Source: DAOUJW01 sp965218945
Lineage (GTDB): Bacteria > Chloroflexota > Dehalococcoidia > Lucifugimonadales > UBA2985
Assembly (NCBI GenBank): GCA_965218945.1
Contig: OZ244718.1
Coordinates: 2,790,001 to 2,854,000 of the forward strand
DNA: 64,000 nt
Direction of reading: 5' to 3'
A model generated the notes under the pieces. That model was given only the letters and a program-made list of their open reading frames with translations, had not been told where the DNA came from and ran no database searches. Made by a program: the position numbers and the translations under genes. Positions 1-6,981 of this stretch are shown here, piece by piece; the stretch's first letter is position 1, and each line of letters begins with the position of its first letter.

Positions 1-11
1 TTATACCCCGC

Positions 12-689
12 CTATGAGATGGCTTGTCTGACCTCAGCCATAGTGAAAGTGGCGCCTTCCCCGAACATAACGGCTTTCTGGCCCCTGGGAGTGACCACGG
101 TATTGCCGGGGATTCTCCCGTCAAACCCTTCAGGAGCGTTATCGGCTACATCGAAGACTCCGTTGTCCATACTGACAGGCACATAGATGACGCTGTCCTT
201 GTAGGTCGTGATGCCAGGTGTATACGTGCGCTTCTTTAGAAATAGCACGACGCTGTGACCTGGGTTTAACGGGGTGGAGTCCTCGTTGTACACCTCTGCC
301 GCGTCTGGACGTACCACGATGATGGACGAACCGTCCGCACTGCCCTTCAGAGCCTCAGCGACGGAGACCTCGTAGTACACCACTGGCGTTGGTCTGTGGT
401 TTTGCTTCTCCTCCGTGTCGGAGGTGCCGTAGTCCAGGTCGCGGCCCGCCACCCTGTCCACCGTGCCTACTATCACGAGGTCGGCGGCGCCCGACAGGTC
501 CCCTATCGAAGAATACGTCTCAAAGTCCACTAGGGAGTAGAGGATAGGGGCTTCCGCCGCATCGATTGGCTGAGCATTAGGGCTGGACTCCGGGCCAGGG
601 CTGTCCTGCTGCGTACACGCCGCGGCTACCGCGACCAGGCACAACACCAGAAGCACAATTACCAACAAGGTCAGTCTGGAACGTATCAT
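12..689 (-). CDS. Putative secreted lipoprotein of unknown function
   Basis: Protein of 225 residues. The N-terminus is a lipoprotein signal: a basic start (MIRSR), about 18 hydrophobic residues, then a VAAAC lipobox with Cys25 as the likely lipidated residue, followed by a Ser/Pro/Gln-rich linker. The mature part has no family I recognise; its hydrophobic strands alternate with polar turns, as in a small beta-rich domain. It probably sits on the outer face of the cytoplasmic membrane. It is transcribed leftward and its stop lies 12 bases inside the window. The gene to its left is not visible, so operon membership cannot be judged. Confidence is high for a secreted lipoprotein and nil for a specific role. 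Confidence 0.75.
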   Translation of the reverse strand: MIRSRLTLLVIVLLVLCLVAVAAACTQQDSPGPESSPNAQPIDAAEAPILYSLVDFETYSSIGDLSGAADLVIVGTVDRVAGRDLDYGTSDTEEKQNHRPTPVVYYEVSVAEALKGSADGSSIIVVRPDAAEVYNEDSTPLNPGHSVVLFLKKRTYTPGITTYKDSVIYVPVSMDNGVFDVADNAPEGFDGRIPGNTVVTPRGQKAVMFGEGATFTMAEVRQAIS

Positions 690-942
690 GGCATCAGTCT
701 CCCTTTGCCGTATTGTACACCCATTTCAGCGGTGCAGCGTCTTTGACAGACCAGTTCGCTCCGGTACGCTCCAGGCGCAAAGATGCCGTTAACAGACCCC
801 ATTGGACGCCAGATTTGCTCAATTCGTAGTGTTTACTAAAAGAGCAGTATATCCTTTGCTATACAACCGAATACATAGCTTTGCCAGCCATAACACCTAT
901 ATTTCCTAACTTACCAGTGCCCTTGTTGCCGCTTTCCTCTCA

Positions 943-971
943 TTGACAAGGTATTGCTGCGCTGATAATAT
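943..971 (+). promoter_or_regulatory. Candidate sigma-70-type promoter
   Basis: TTGACA at 943-948 (perfect -35), 17-base spacer, TAATAT at 966-971 (4 of 6 to the -10 consensus). Predicted start is near 978. It could drive the small frame at 1040 and, through a long leader, panD at 1447. Confidence 0.4.
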
Positions 972-1039
972 GCCATAGAGTAAATCAGAGTACCGGAATC
1001 CCTCCGAAAGACCCCAACCGATCTCTCCAAGGAGTCGTC

Positions 1040-1198
1040 ATGGCGCCCCCAAGCCCCTACTACATACGATTCAATCAGTTCCGACAGATAGAGTGCGGAA
1101 GCATCAGCAACTATATGTCGACCTGCTCTTCAAGCTATCTGGCGTGGCCTCCGTTCATCGCCCGTCGCCACAGGCATTCCCTCCCCTGCGACCCTTAG
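1040..1198 (+). CDS. Candidate 52-residue small protein
   Basis: ATG at 1040 is preceded by AAGGAG with a 5-base gap, and about 60 bases upstream lies a TTGACA/TAATAT promoter. The 52-residue product starts MAPPSPYYIRF, has three Cys and is rich in Ser, Pro and aromatic residues. No homology is recognised. The case rests only on the promoter plus ribosome binding site; it may be chance. Confidence 0.22.
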   Translation: MAPPSPYYIRFNQFRQIECGSISNYMSTCSSSYLAWPPFIARRHRHSLPCDP

Positions 1199-1446
1199 CA
1201 GAGTCGCTCAACAACTGGATATCCCCGTCGTATAATTTCCCTGGCCGGTATGAGACAAACCCCCGCGTGGACGCATAGTCGCGCCCCTTGTCCCCCAAAG
1301 CCGGACACTCCACAAACAGACCAGCGTCCCAACCCAGACCCATTTGAAGTATCTCCACGTCGTCTGCCGTCCAGGGCCATAGAAGCCTGATGCGCCTTCA
1401 TCGCGCGTGTCAGCGCCAGGATCAGAAATAGTCAAAGGAGGCGAAC

Positions 1447-1818
1447 ATGAAGATCGTGCTTAACTCCAAAATTCATAGAGCGTGGATCACGGACACCAAC
1501 CCCGAATACGTCGGCAGCATAATCATAGACAGGGCCCTCATGGACAAGGTTGACCTGTGGGAGTACGAAAAGGTCCTGATCTGCAACGTCAACAACGGCG
1601 CCCGGTGGGAGACCTACGTGCTCGCAGGCGAGCCCAACTCCGGCACTGTGTCCGTACAGGGCGCGGGCGCGCGGCTGGCCGAGAAGGGCGACTGCGTTAT
1701 CATCCTTGCTTTCGACGTCACCAACGAGCCGGTAGAACCCAAGATGATCCTGGTCGACCAGGACAACAAGTTCATTGAGTATCTGGAAGGCATCCCCGAA
1801 TATGAAAAGGTTCACTGA
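1447..1818 (+). CDS. panD: Aspartate 1-decarboxylase precursor
   Basis: Decarboxylates L-aspartate to beta-alanine for pantothenate and CoA synthesis; cytosolic tetramer. The 123 residues match the family's usual length. Gly23-Ser24 (YVGSI) is the self-cleavage site that makes the pyruvoyl group, and Lys8, Arg53 and Tyr57 (NNGARWETY) fit the known active-site residues. AAAGGAGG lies 6 bases before the ATG. No other pantothenate gene is adjacent. Its end overlaps the ATG of the following methyltransferase by 17 bases, so the two are probably translationally coupled. Confidence 0.95.
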   Translation: MKIVLNSKIHRAWITDTNPEYVGSIIIDRALMDKVDLWEYEKVLICNVNNGARWETYVLAGEPNSGTVSVQGAGARLAEKGDCVIILAFDVTNEPVEPKMILVDQDNKFIEYLEGIPEYEKVH

Positions 1819-2617
1819 GGACGTCACGGAGTCGTTCTACGACTCCGAAGACGAGCTATACCGCTCCTTCTGGGACACTGAGGGGAGTCTGCACTGGGGC
1901 CTCTTTGACGAGAGCACCGGTCAGGACTTCCTCAAGGCGTGCGCCAATCTCAACGAGTTCATGGCGAACAAGGCCAGGCTTCTCCCTGACTCCAGCCTGC
2001 TGGACATAGGGTGTGGAAACGGCAACACCGCCATGTGGCTGAGCAGCACTCGCGAGTGCAGCGTGGTTGGGGTGGACCTCAGCGGGGTCCGTATCACCAA
2101 CGCCATTCAGTCCCTGGAAGGAGCGCCGGCGCCGCTCAGAGATCGCGTCAGGTTCGAGAAGGCGTCGGCCACGGCCCTTCCGTTCGGGGACGGCTCTTTC
2201 AGTCACGTATGGAGCCAGGCCACCATATACCACATCCCGGACAAGGAGGCCACGCTGCGGGAGGCCTACAGAGTGCTGGCCGACGGCGGGCTCTTCATCT
2301 TCGACGATCTGATCAAACCCAAGCCGGATATTAGTGAGGCGGCGCGGACGTACGTCTACGACCGTCTGTACTTCGATACCAACTTCAGCTTCCAGTCCTA
2401 CCAGGACGCCCTCAAAGACACCGGCTTCCGCGTCCTGGAGGCGCTGGACCTGTCCGAGCACCTGGGCGCCAGCTATACGCACTTGGCAAACGTAACCAGG
2501 GAACTGAGCGAGAGCCACGACGAGAAGTACAAAGACTTGGCCTACGCCTATCAGCAGATGGTGACCGCCCAGAAGAACAGCGAGCTGGGCTGGGCTTTTT
2601 ACCTGTGCGAGAAGTAA
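1802..2617 (+). CDS. Class I SAM-dependent methyltransferase
   Basis: About 271 residues from ATG 1802, which has GGAAGG 11 bases upstream inside panD; a longer TTG start at 1775 is less likely. Motif I LDIGCGNG lies near residues 67-74, followed by the acidic end of strand 2 (GVDLS), then a Methyltransf_11-like post-motif (ATALPFGDGSFSHVWSQ) and LADGGLFIFDD. The arrangement is that of UbiE/sarcosine-type small-molecule methyltransferases; the substrate cannot be read from sequence. It overlaps panD and is followed 27 bases later by another methyltransferase, so these three genes probably form one transcript. Confidence 0.85.
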   Translation: MKRFTEDVTESFYDSEDELYRSFWDTEGSLHWGLFDESTGQDFLKACANLNEFMANKARLLPDSSLLDIGCGNGNTAMWLSSTRECSVVGVDLSGVRITNAIQSLEGAPAPLRDRVRFEKASATALPFGDGSFSHVWSQATIYHIPDKEATLREAYRVLADGGLFIFDDLIKPKPDISEAARTYVYDRLYFDTNFSFQSYQDALKDTGFRVLEALDLSEHLGASYTHLANVTRELSESHDEKYKDLAYAYQQMVTAQKNSELGWAFYLCEK

Positions 2618-2644
2618 CCCATTACACTTCCCAAGGAGACCGCG

Positions 2645-3283
2645 ATGTCAAGCCAATCAAGCGAGAACAGGGTCCAGTGGGTATACTCCTCCAAAGACAA
2701 CCAGGAACTGGCCGAGCGGTATGACCAGTGGTCCAAGGACTACGAAACCGACCTGTCGCAGGACTTTGTCTACTTGGCCCCTCAGCGGACGGCGGAGGTA
2801 CTCGCCAACCACGTGCCCAAGGACGCCAGGATACTGGATGCCGGCGCGGGCACGGGCCTGGTGGGCGTCCACCTGGCGGATATGGGCTACAGCCAAATGG
2901 TGGCGATGGACCTGTCCCAAGGTATGCTGGACGAGGCCCGGAATAAGCAAGTATACCAGGACTTTCACCAGATGGTCATGGGCGAGACCTTGGACTACGA
3001 AACCGATTCCTTTGACGCTGTTATCACGGTTGGAGTCCTGACCGTGGGCCACGCTCCCGCTCATTCCCTTGACGAGTTGGTGCGCGTCACCAAGCCCGGC
3101 GGCCACATTGTCTTCTCTCTGCGGCCCGACGTGTACGAGAGCAACGGGTTCAGGGAAAGGCAAAACGAACTTGAGTCCCAGGGAAAGTGGCAGCTGGCGG
3201 AGATGACGGATGAGTTCCAGCCGATGCCCAAGGGAGAGCCGGAAGTAAGGCACCGGGTCTGGGTGTACCGGGTCACCAGTTAG
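2645..3283 (+). CDS. Class I SAM-dependent methyltransferase, METTL27-like
   Basis: 212 residues starting 10 bases after AAGGAGA. An N-terminal YDQWSKDYE segment precedes motif I ILDAGAGTG (near residues 63-71), then MVAMDLS, and motif post-I/IV around DSFDAVITVGVLTVGHAP. The VGHAP/PGGHIVFSLRPD pattern resembles the WBSCR27/METTL27 group of small-molecule methyltransferases (my recollection of the family). The substrate is unknown. It is last in the panD-methyltransferase run. Confidence 0.82.
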   Translation: MSSQSSENRVQWVYSSKDNQELAERYDQWSKDYETDLSQDFVYLAPQRTAEVLANHVPKDARILDAGAGTGLVGVHLADMGYSQMVAMDLSQGMLDEARNKQVYQDFHQMVMGETLDYETDSFDAVITVGVLTVGHAPAHSLDELVRVTKPGGHIVFSLRPDVYESNGFRERQNELESQGKWQLAEMTDEFQPMPKGEPEVRHRVWVYRVTS

Positions 3284-3694
3284 CAGGGGCAAGGCGGAGC
3301 CACCGGAGCGGTCAATCCTGGAGGCTGAAAGGCCTCAAGCGTCTGTACTCAACCTGACGGCCGCCTTGGTGAGGTCATCAATTTCCTTGCGCCCAACAGT
3401 CTATGGGTCGGCAGTTTTGACGCGCCTGCCCAGGCCTTCCCGGAGCTTTCCAGGATGCGTCGCGGTTCGGGCAGGTCGGCCCCAAAGAAGTCAGGATTGC
3501 AGCTTACCTTCGAAAGCGGGCCCGCACACGCTCTGCGCCGCACGTGTACTATAAAGCGCCTATGTTGGAGGCTGCCGGCCACACAAACATCGTCCAGACT
3601 CGGCGCCGTTGCCGAATGCGCTCCCACTCGACACTCCAGGGGTTTTGAAGTAGTATTGGTCACATCGCACTAGTGAGGCTTGTCACAAACACTC
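3284..3694. other. Intergenic region, possibly with decayed coding sequence
   Basis: No intact gene. On the minus strand between about 3350 and 3480, pieces of coding-like sequence in two frames (including TVGRKEIDDLTKAAVRL interrupted by a stop) suggest an eroded gene. I could not assign it to a family. No strong promoter or terminator is seen. Confidence 0.35.
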
Positions 3695-4363
3695 ATGGTA
3701 TCAGGCAGACGCATTCTTCTGCTGGCTCCACAGGACGAGAGGGGCAGCTTCAGGCCTCTGGAGGAGGAAGGATTCACTCTGTCCCTGTACCAGGAGCCCC
3801 TGATTGTAGAGGAGATACCCCTCGAAGAGTCCCCGGACCTCGTAGTGGTGGACATTGCTTTGATGCCGGCGGAGGACCTGAGCACCTTCCTCCAGCGATG
3901 CAAGGAGGTGCAGCTTCCCGTCCTGGCCGTGGTCTCCCAGGAGCACCGCTCCCTGCTGGATCCCACTCTGCCGGTGGAGGACTTCATATTCAGCCCCCTC
4001 GGAGACGCGGAGCTGCGCACCAGGGTACGCCGTATCCTCTGGAAGACCGGCAGTTGGGACAGCGGACAGGTGATACGAATTGGCGACCTGGTAATCGACC
4101 AGGAGCGTTACGAGACCGCCGTGGCCGGCAGGAGGGTCATCCTGACCTACAAGGAGTACCAGCTTCTGTGCCTCCTGGCCACCAACCCTGGCCGGGTGTA
4201 CTCACGGGAGGCGCTCCTCAGCCGCGTGTGGGGCTACGACTACTTCGGGGGCACGCGCACCGTAGACGTCCACATCCGCAGACTGCGTAGCAAAGTGGAG
4301 GACGCCACTCACCTGTTCATCGAGACGGTGCGCAACGTAGGATACCGCTTCCGCGTGGCGTGA
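3695..4363 (+). CDS. OmpR/PhoB-type response regulator with atypical receiver
   Basis: The C-terminal half is a clear winged-helix DNA-binding domain (LTYKEYQLLCLL, VYSREALLSRVWGYDYFGGTRTVDVHIRRLRSKVE, ETVRNVGYRF). The N-terminal receiver is degenerate. An Asp is kept at the phosphoacceptor position (VVVDIALMP, about residue 53), but the acidic pair after strand 1 is replaced (LLLAPQDE) and the strand-5 Lys is a Ser (IFSPLG). Phosphorylation by a histidine kinase is therefore doubtful. No kinase gene is adjacent. The start is uncertain: ATG 3695 or TTG 3680; neither has a well-spaced ribosome binding site. Confidence 0.85.
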   Translation: MVSGRRILLLAPQDERGSFRPLEEEGFTLSLYQEPLIVEEIPLEESPDLVVVDIALMPAEDLSTFLQRCKEVQLPVLAVVSQEHRSLLDPTLPVEDFIFSPLGDAELRTRVRRILWKTGSWDSGQVIRIGDLVIDQERYETAVAGRRVILTYKEYQLLCLLATNPGRVYSREALLSRVWGYDYFGGTRTVDVHIRRLRSKVEDATHLFIETVRNVGYRFRVA

Positions 4364-4430
4364 CGGTGGTCCGCGCCCCCACTCTTTCCTTCCTGCCAGT
4401 AAGGTCTGTTCAGCCAGACAGTAGTAGCGA

Positions 4431-4459
4431 TTGACACTAATAGTGTATTATACTATTGT
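4431..4459 (+). promoter_or_regulatory. higBA promoter with overlapping operator
   Basis: TTGACA (4431-4436), 17 bases, TATTGT (4454-4459), then 6 bases to the GTG of higB at 4466, so the start codon coincides with predicted +1. A 19-bp near-perfect palindrome at 4439-4457 (arms AATAGT/ACTATT) covers the spacer and -10 box, a natural site for autorepression by HigA. Confidence 0.65.
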
Positions 4460-4465
4460 TGTGCC

Positions 4466-4748
4466 GTGATCAGGAGCTACAGGGATAGGGATACCCAAGC
4501 TGTCGCGGAACGACAACGCATCAGAAGATTCCCGGAGGGCATACAGCGACGGGCACAGATGAAGCTGATGATCATCAACAACGCCGAAGACCTGAACGAT
4601 CTGAGAGTGCCACCGGGTAACCGCTTGGAAGCCCTCTCGGGAGACTAGGGATGGGCAATACAGTATTCGCATCAATGATCAGTGGCGTATCTGCTTCACC
4701 TGGAGCGAAGGAAACGCCTACTAGGTAGAGATTGTAGACTACCATTGA
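4466..4748 (+). pseudogene. higB: Disrupted HigB-type toxin
   Basis: HigB is a RelE-fold ribosome-dependent mRNase. Reading from GTG 4466 gives IRSYRDRDTQ, RFPEGIQRRAQMKL and VPPGNRLEALSGD, the conserved first two-thirds of HigB, then a stop at 4646. Shifting frame by one extra T restores the rest of the family (SIRINDQWRICFTW, EGNAY, VEIVDYH), but with a TAG between NAY and VEIVDYH, ending at 4748. One frameshift and one nonsense codon make a functional toxin unlikely. The antitoxin follows 25 bases later. Sequencing error could explain one lesion, hardly both. Confidence 0.85.
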
Positions 4749-4773
4749 GCGTAATCCCGGAGATGAGGTAACT

Positions 4774-5088
4774 ATGACCAGCTATGCAGCGCAAAGCCCG
4801 GAGAGACTGCCGCCCATTCATCCGGGGCAGATACTCAACGAGGAGTTTCTCCAAGCGTTGAACATCACCCAGTACCGGCTTGCCAAGGCCATTGGCGTGG
4901 ATGCGCGCCGGATTCACTCCATCGTCCACGGGGAGAGAGCCATCACGCCGGAGACCGCACTACTGCTCTCGCGCTACTTCGGGAACTCCGCGGGCTTCTG
5001 GATGGGTCTGCAAAGCCAGTACGACCTGGAGATCGCTGAAGAGCGCCTTTCCCAGCGGCTGAGCAAGGTCGTGACACACTCGCCTTAA
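4774..5088 (+). CDS. higA: HigA-type antitoxin, XRE family
   Basis: 104 residues with a helix-turn-helix near 35-65 (ITQYRLAKAIGVDARRIHSIVHGERAITPETALLLSRYFG) and the usual HigA tail (SAGFWMGLQSQYDLEIAEE). It normally neutralises HigB and represses the operon. GAGG lies 6 bases before ATG 4774. The gene is intact although the toxin is broken, so it may persist as a regulator or as protection against a related toxin. Confidence 0.9.
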   Translation: MTSYAAQSPERLPPIHPGQILNEEFLQALNITQYRLAKAIGVDARRIHSIVHGERAITPETALLLSRYFGNSAGFWMGLQSQYDLEIAEERLSQRLSKVVTHSP

Positions 5089-5117
5089 ACGTCTACAGCC
5101 CCGTTGCTCTCGGCGGC

Positions 5118-5819
5118 CTAGGGGCCAAACGTGTCGCGGGTGACCGGACGGCTGTCAGCGCCGACCCAGTACATGTCCGAATGCACGGACGAGGCAATGG
5201 AGCGCTCGATGGCATGGATAGCCTGGGACATAGCCTGGCCAATCAGGTCCAGCTTGCGGATCTGCTCTATGCGTTCGTACGCCCTGTCCATATCAGCTCT
5301 GGACAGCAGCTGATTGAAGATATCGCATGCGTGGGCCAGGCTGATTATCACTACATCACGCGGGTCCGGGATCTCATCGCTGAATAGCACGTCCATGATG
5401 CGCATCTTCACCTCACGCTCCGGCTCGCCGTCAATAGCCGGATAGCGCCTGGACCGGAAGACCCACAGAAAGCGGTCGTCCCTGGATTCCAGAATCCCCC
5501 GTGTTACCAGTCGAGAAAGGGCCTCCTCGCGGATAGCCAGGCCGCGGTTCGCAATGCGCTGCACCCAGAAGCGAGCGTCGCGCTCCTCTCCCGCTTCAAT
5601 GTCGGCCAGAGTCTCATCCAAAAGGCTGTCGCCGACGGGCGCGGCATCAAGCAGGACCAGCTTCTCCAGGTCACTGTCGATACGGTTCTCCAGCGCCAGG
5701 TCCATCAGGACGCCGCCTGCGAGGGCGCAATTCAGAGACCAAGTCGGCGCCTGCGCAAACTTTCCGTCGTCGTCGTTGAGCAAGAGCAGAACAATCTCCT
5801 CAGCGAATCTCAGCGCCAT
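5118..5819 (-). CDS. GPP34 (GOLPH3/Vps74-like) family protein
   Basis: 233 residues. The N-terminal pattern (FAEEIVLLLLNDDDGKF, LNCALAGGVLMDLALENRID, VGDSLLDETLADI) is typical of GPP34 proteins. Eukaryotic members bind phosphatidylinositol-4-phosphate on Golgi membranes; bacterial members are uncharacterised. This genome encodes an inositol-lipid pathway near 23-26 kb, so lipid binding is a reasonable guess. A TATAAT lies about 70 bases upstream of the start (minus strand, near 5892). It converges on higA and stands alone. Confidence 0.8.
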   Translation of the reverse strand: MALRFAEEIVLLLLNDDDGKFAQAPTWSLNCALAGGVLMDLALENRIDSDLEKLVLLDAAPVGDSLLDETLADIEAGEERDARFWVQRIANRGLAIREEALSRLVTRGILESRDDRFLWVFRSRRYPAIDGEPEREVKMRIMDVLFSDEIPDPRDVVIISLAHACDIFNQLLSRADMDRAYERIEQIRKLDLIGQAMSQAIHAIERSIASSVHSDMYWVGADSRPVTRDTFGP

Positions 5820-5976
5820 GTTGTTCCTCTCATTGGGTGACTGGCCGGGGCGCGAAAGCCCGGACTCTGCGTTGGGACGAATCAGGGGGATTATAGCATA
5901 CCCAGAGACGCCCTAGCTTAATGCCTACAGGAAGACTGGGGAAGAGTAGGGAACGAGGGGAATCAGGAGGCGACCG

Positions 5977-6384
5977 CTACCTGCTTTCGAAGGGGTTCTC
6001 AAACTCCACACCAAGTCGCTCAAAGTCTCGCACGTTCCTGGTTACAACCGTCAGCCTGTGAACAATGGCCGTGGCCGCAATCATGGCGTCGTCACTGATG
6101 GCGTCTGACCTCTTGTACATGAGGCGGGCACACTCCCGGAAAGCGGCGGCGTCCATGGGGAGTACGCCGTAGGAGACTAGAACCGTGTCCAGCCAGGACT
6201 CCAACTCCTCAGCCTTTGCCTTGTCTCGCTCTCTTGTGATCTCGATACCGGCTTGTATCTCTCCAACCGTGACCGCTGATATAAAGATCTGCTCCAACGG
6301 CACATGAGCAATCCAATCCAGAACGGCGCCATGCGGGTGGGGACGCCTCAATTCCGAGACTACGTTGGTGTCTAGAAGATACAC
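5977..6384 (-). CDS. VapC-like PIN-domain toxin
   Basis: 135 residues with the PIN ribonuclease acidic set: Asp5 (LLDTNVVSE), a Glu in VGEIQAG, Asp in SDDAMIAATA and Asp in VTRNVRDFERLGV. Such toxins cleave RNA, often tRNA or rRNA. It starts 4 bases after the antitoxin stop and is therefore co-transcribed with it. Confidence 0.9.
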   Translation of the reverse strand: MYLLDTNVVSELRRPHPHGAVLDWIAHVPLEQIFISAVTVGEIQAGIEITRERDKAKAEELESWLDTVLVSYGVLPMDAAAFRECARLMYKRSDAISDDAMIAATAIVHRLTVVTRNVRDFERLGVEFENPFESR

Positions 6385-6388
6385 CGCT

Positions 6389-6649
6389 CTACTCGAAAGC
6401 TTTCGGCTGTCGGCGGTGGTACTGGCGCCGCGGCGGAGTAAGAGCGTCAGTACGCGCTTCCGGCGCGAGAAGAAGTTCTTTCAGGCTCGGCTTTGTCAGC
6501 TTCTCCAACCTCCGCCACTGCTCGATAGATAGGAGTACAGCCGTCTCCACACCGCGCTTGGTCACAATCTGAGGCCCTTCTGCCAAGCTGGCTTCAAGGA
6601 ACTCGCTGAATTTTGCTTTGGCGTCTTGAACCTGCCACTTGTTGCCCAT
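6389..6649 (-). CDS. Phd/YefM-type antitoxin
   Basis: 86 residues from ATG 6649, preceded by GGGAGGAAG at good spacing; an upstream TTG at 6685 in the same frame is less likely. The N-terminus (WQVQDAKAKFSEFLEASLAEGPQIVTKRGVE) is the Phd DNA-binding fold, and the tail is basic and probably disordered. It should bind and inhibit the PIN toxin encoded immediately downstream and repress the pair. Confidence 0.88.
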   Translation of the reverse strand: MGNKWQVQDAKAKFSEFLEASLAEGPQIVTKRGVETAVLLSIEQWRRLEKLTKPSLKELLLAPEARTDALTPPRRQYHRRQPKAFE

Positions 6650-6684
6650 ACTTCCTCCCGAGAAGCCTATGCTGACTAGGTACA

Positions 6685-6713
6685 AGACTAGTTTACAGTC
6701 TTTGGGCTGTCAA
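6685..6713 (-). promoter_or_regulatory. Promoter of the Phd/VapC operon
   Basis: On the minus strand: TTGACA (6713-6708), 17 bases, TAGTCT (6690-6685; 3 of 6). Predicted start is near 6678, giving a leader of about 29 bases that includes the Shine-Dalgarno. Unlike the other toxin-antitoxin promoters here, this one is not leaderless. Confidence 0.45.
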
Positions 6714-6836
6714 TATGAAGGCGCAGGCTTCAAACCGACTTTGCCGTCCAGGGCCTTCCAGTCGCGCGTCCGCACACTACCAAAGAAAGTTTACACAGAT
6801 TTAACAAGCAGGCAATCTTGTCGCAACGCAATCGGC

Positions 6837-6918
6837 TATACTTAGCTCCGTGACCCTTTGCCCGGCGGGCAGAGAATTCAGGCGACAGAGAAGACGCCCG
6901 TCGCCTGTCTGCTTTTTT
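6837..6918 (+). terminator. Attenuator-like hairpin in the glnA leader
   Basis: A -10 box TATACT (6837-6842) precedes a stem with arms CAGGCGAC (6879-6886) and GTCGCCTG (6900-6907). The stem can extend through GCAGA/TCTGC and is followed by TTTTTT at 6912-6917. The upstream gene is divergent, so this intrinsic-terminator shape has nothing to terminate except the glnA leader transcript. Transcription attenuation is the simplest reading. The -35 match is poor. Confidence 0.5.
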
Positions 6919-6981
6919 GACCGGGTAGTCACACCAGACAGATAGAGTACTTGAGTCGTTCAATTCAAGAGGAGGATGACC

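Larger units (their letters stand above)
690..1446. other. 757-base intergenic region between divergent genes
   Basis: No convincing long gene. It separates the leftward lipoprotein from rightward panD. It contains one promoter-like pair (943-971) and one short reading frame with a Shine-Dalgarno (1040-1198), listed separately. Other open frames on both strands between 1090 and 1440 overlap each other and show no family resemblance. No tRNA-like or long inverted repeat structure is seen. Confidence 0.5.

Noticed and set aside
3645..3682. TTGAAG-N17-CACTAG-N6-TTG, the same spacing as the leaderless toxin-antitoxin promoters, before the response regulator
   Set aside because: The -10 hexamer matches only 2 of 6 consensus bases; probably chance.
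6811..6824. GG-N10-GC resembling a sigma-54 promoter upstream of glnA
   Set aside because: Only the four core bases match well; the flanking consensus is poor, and sigma-54 is uncommon in the suspected lineage. A sigma-70 -10 box is nearby.
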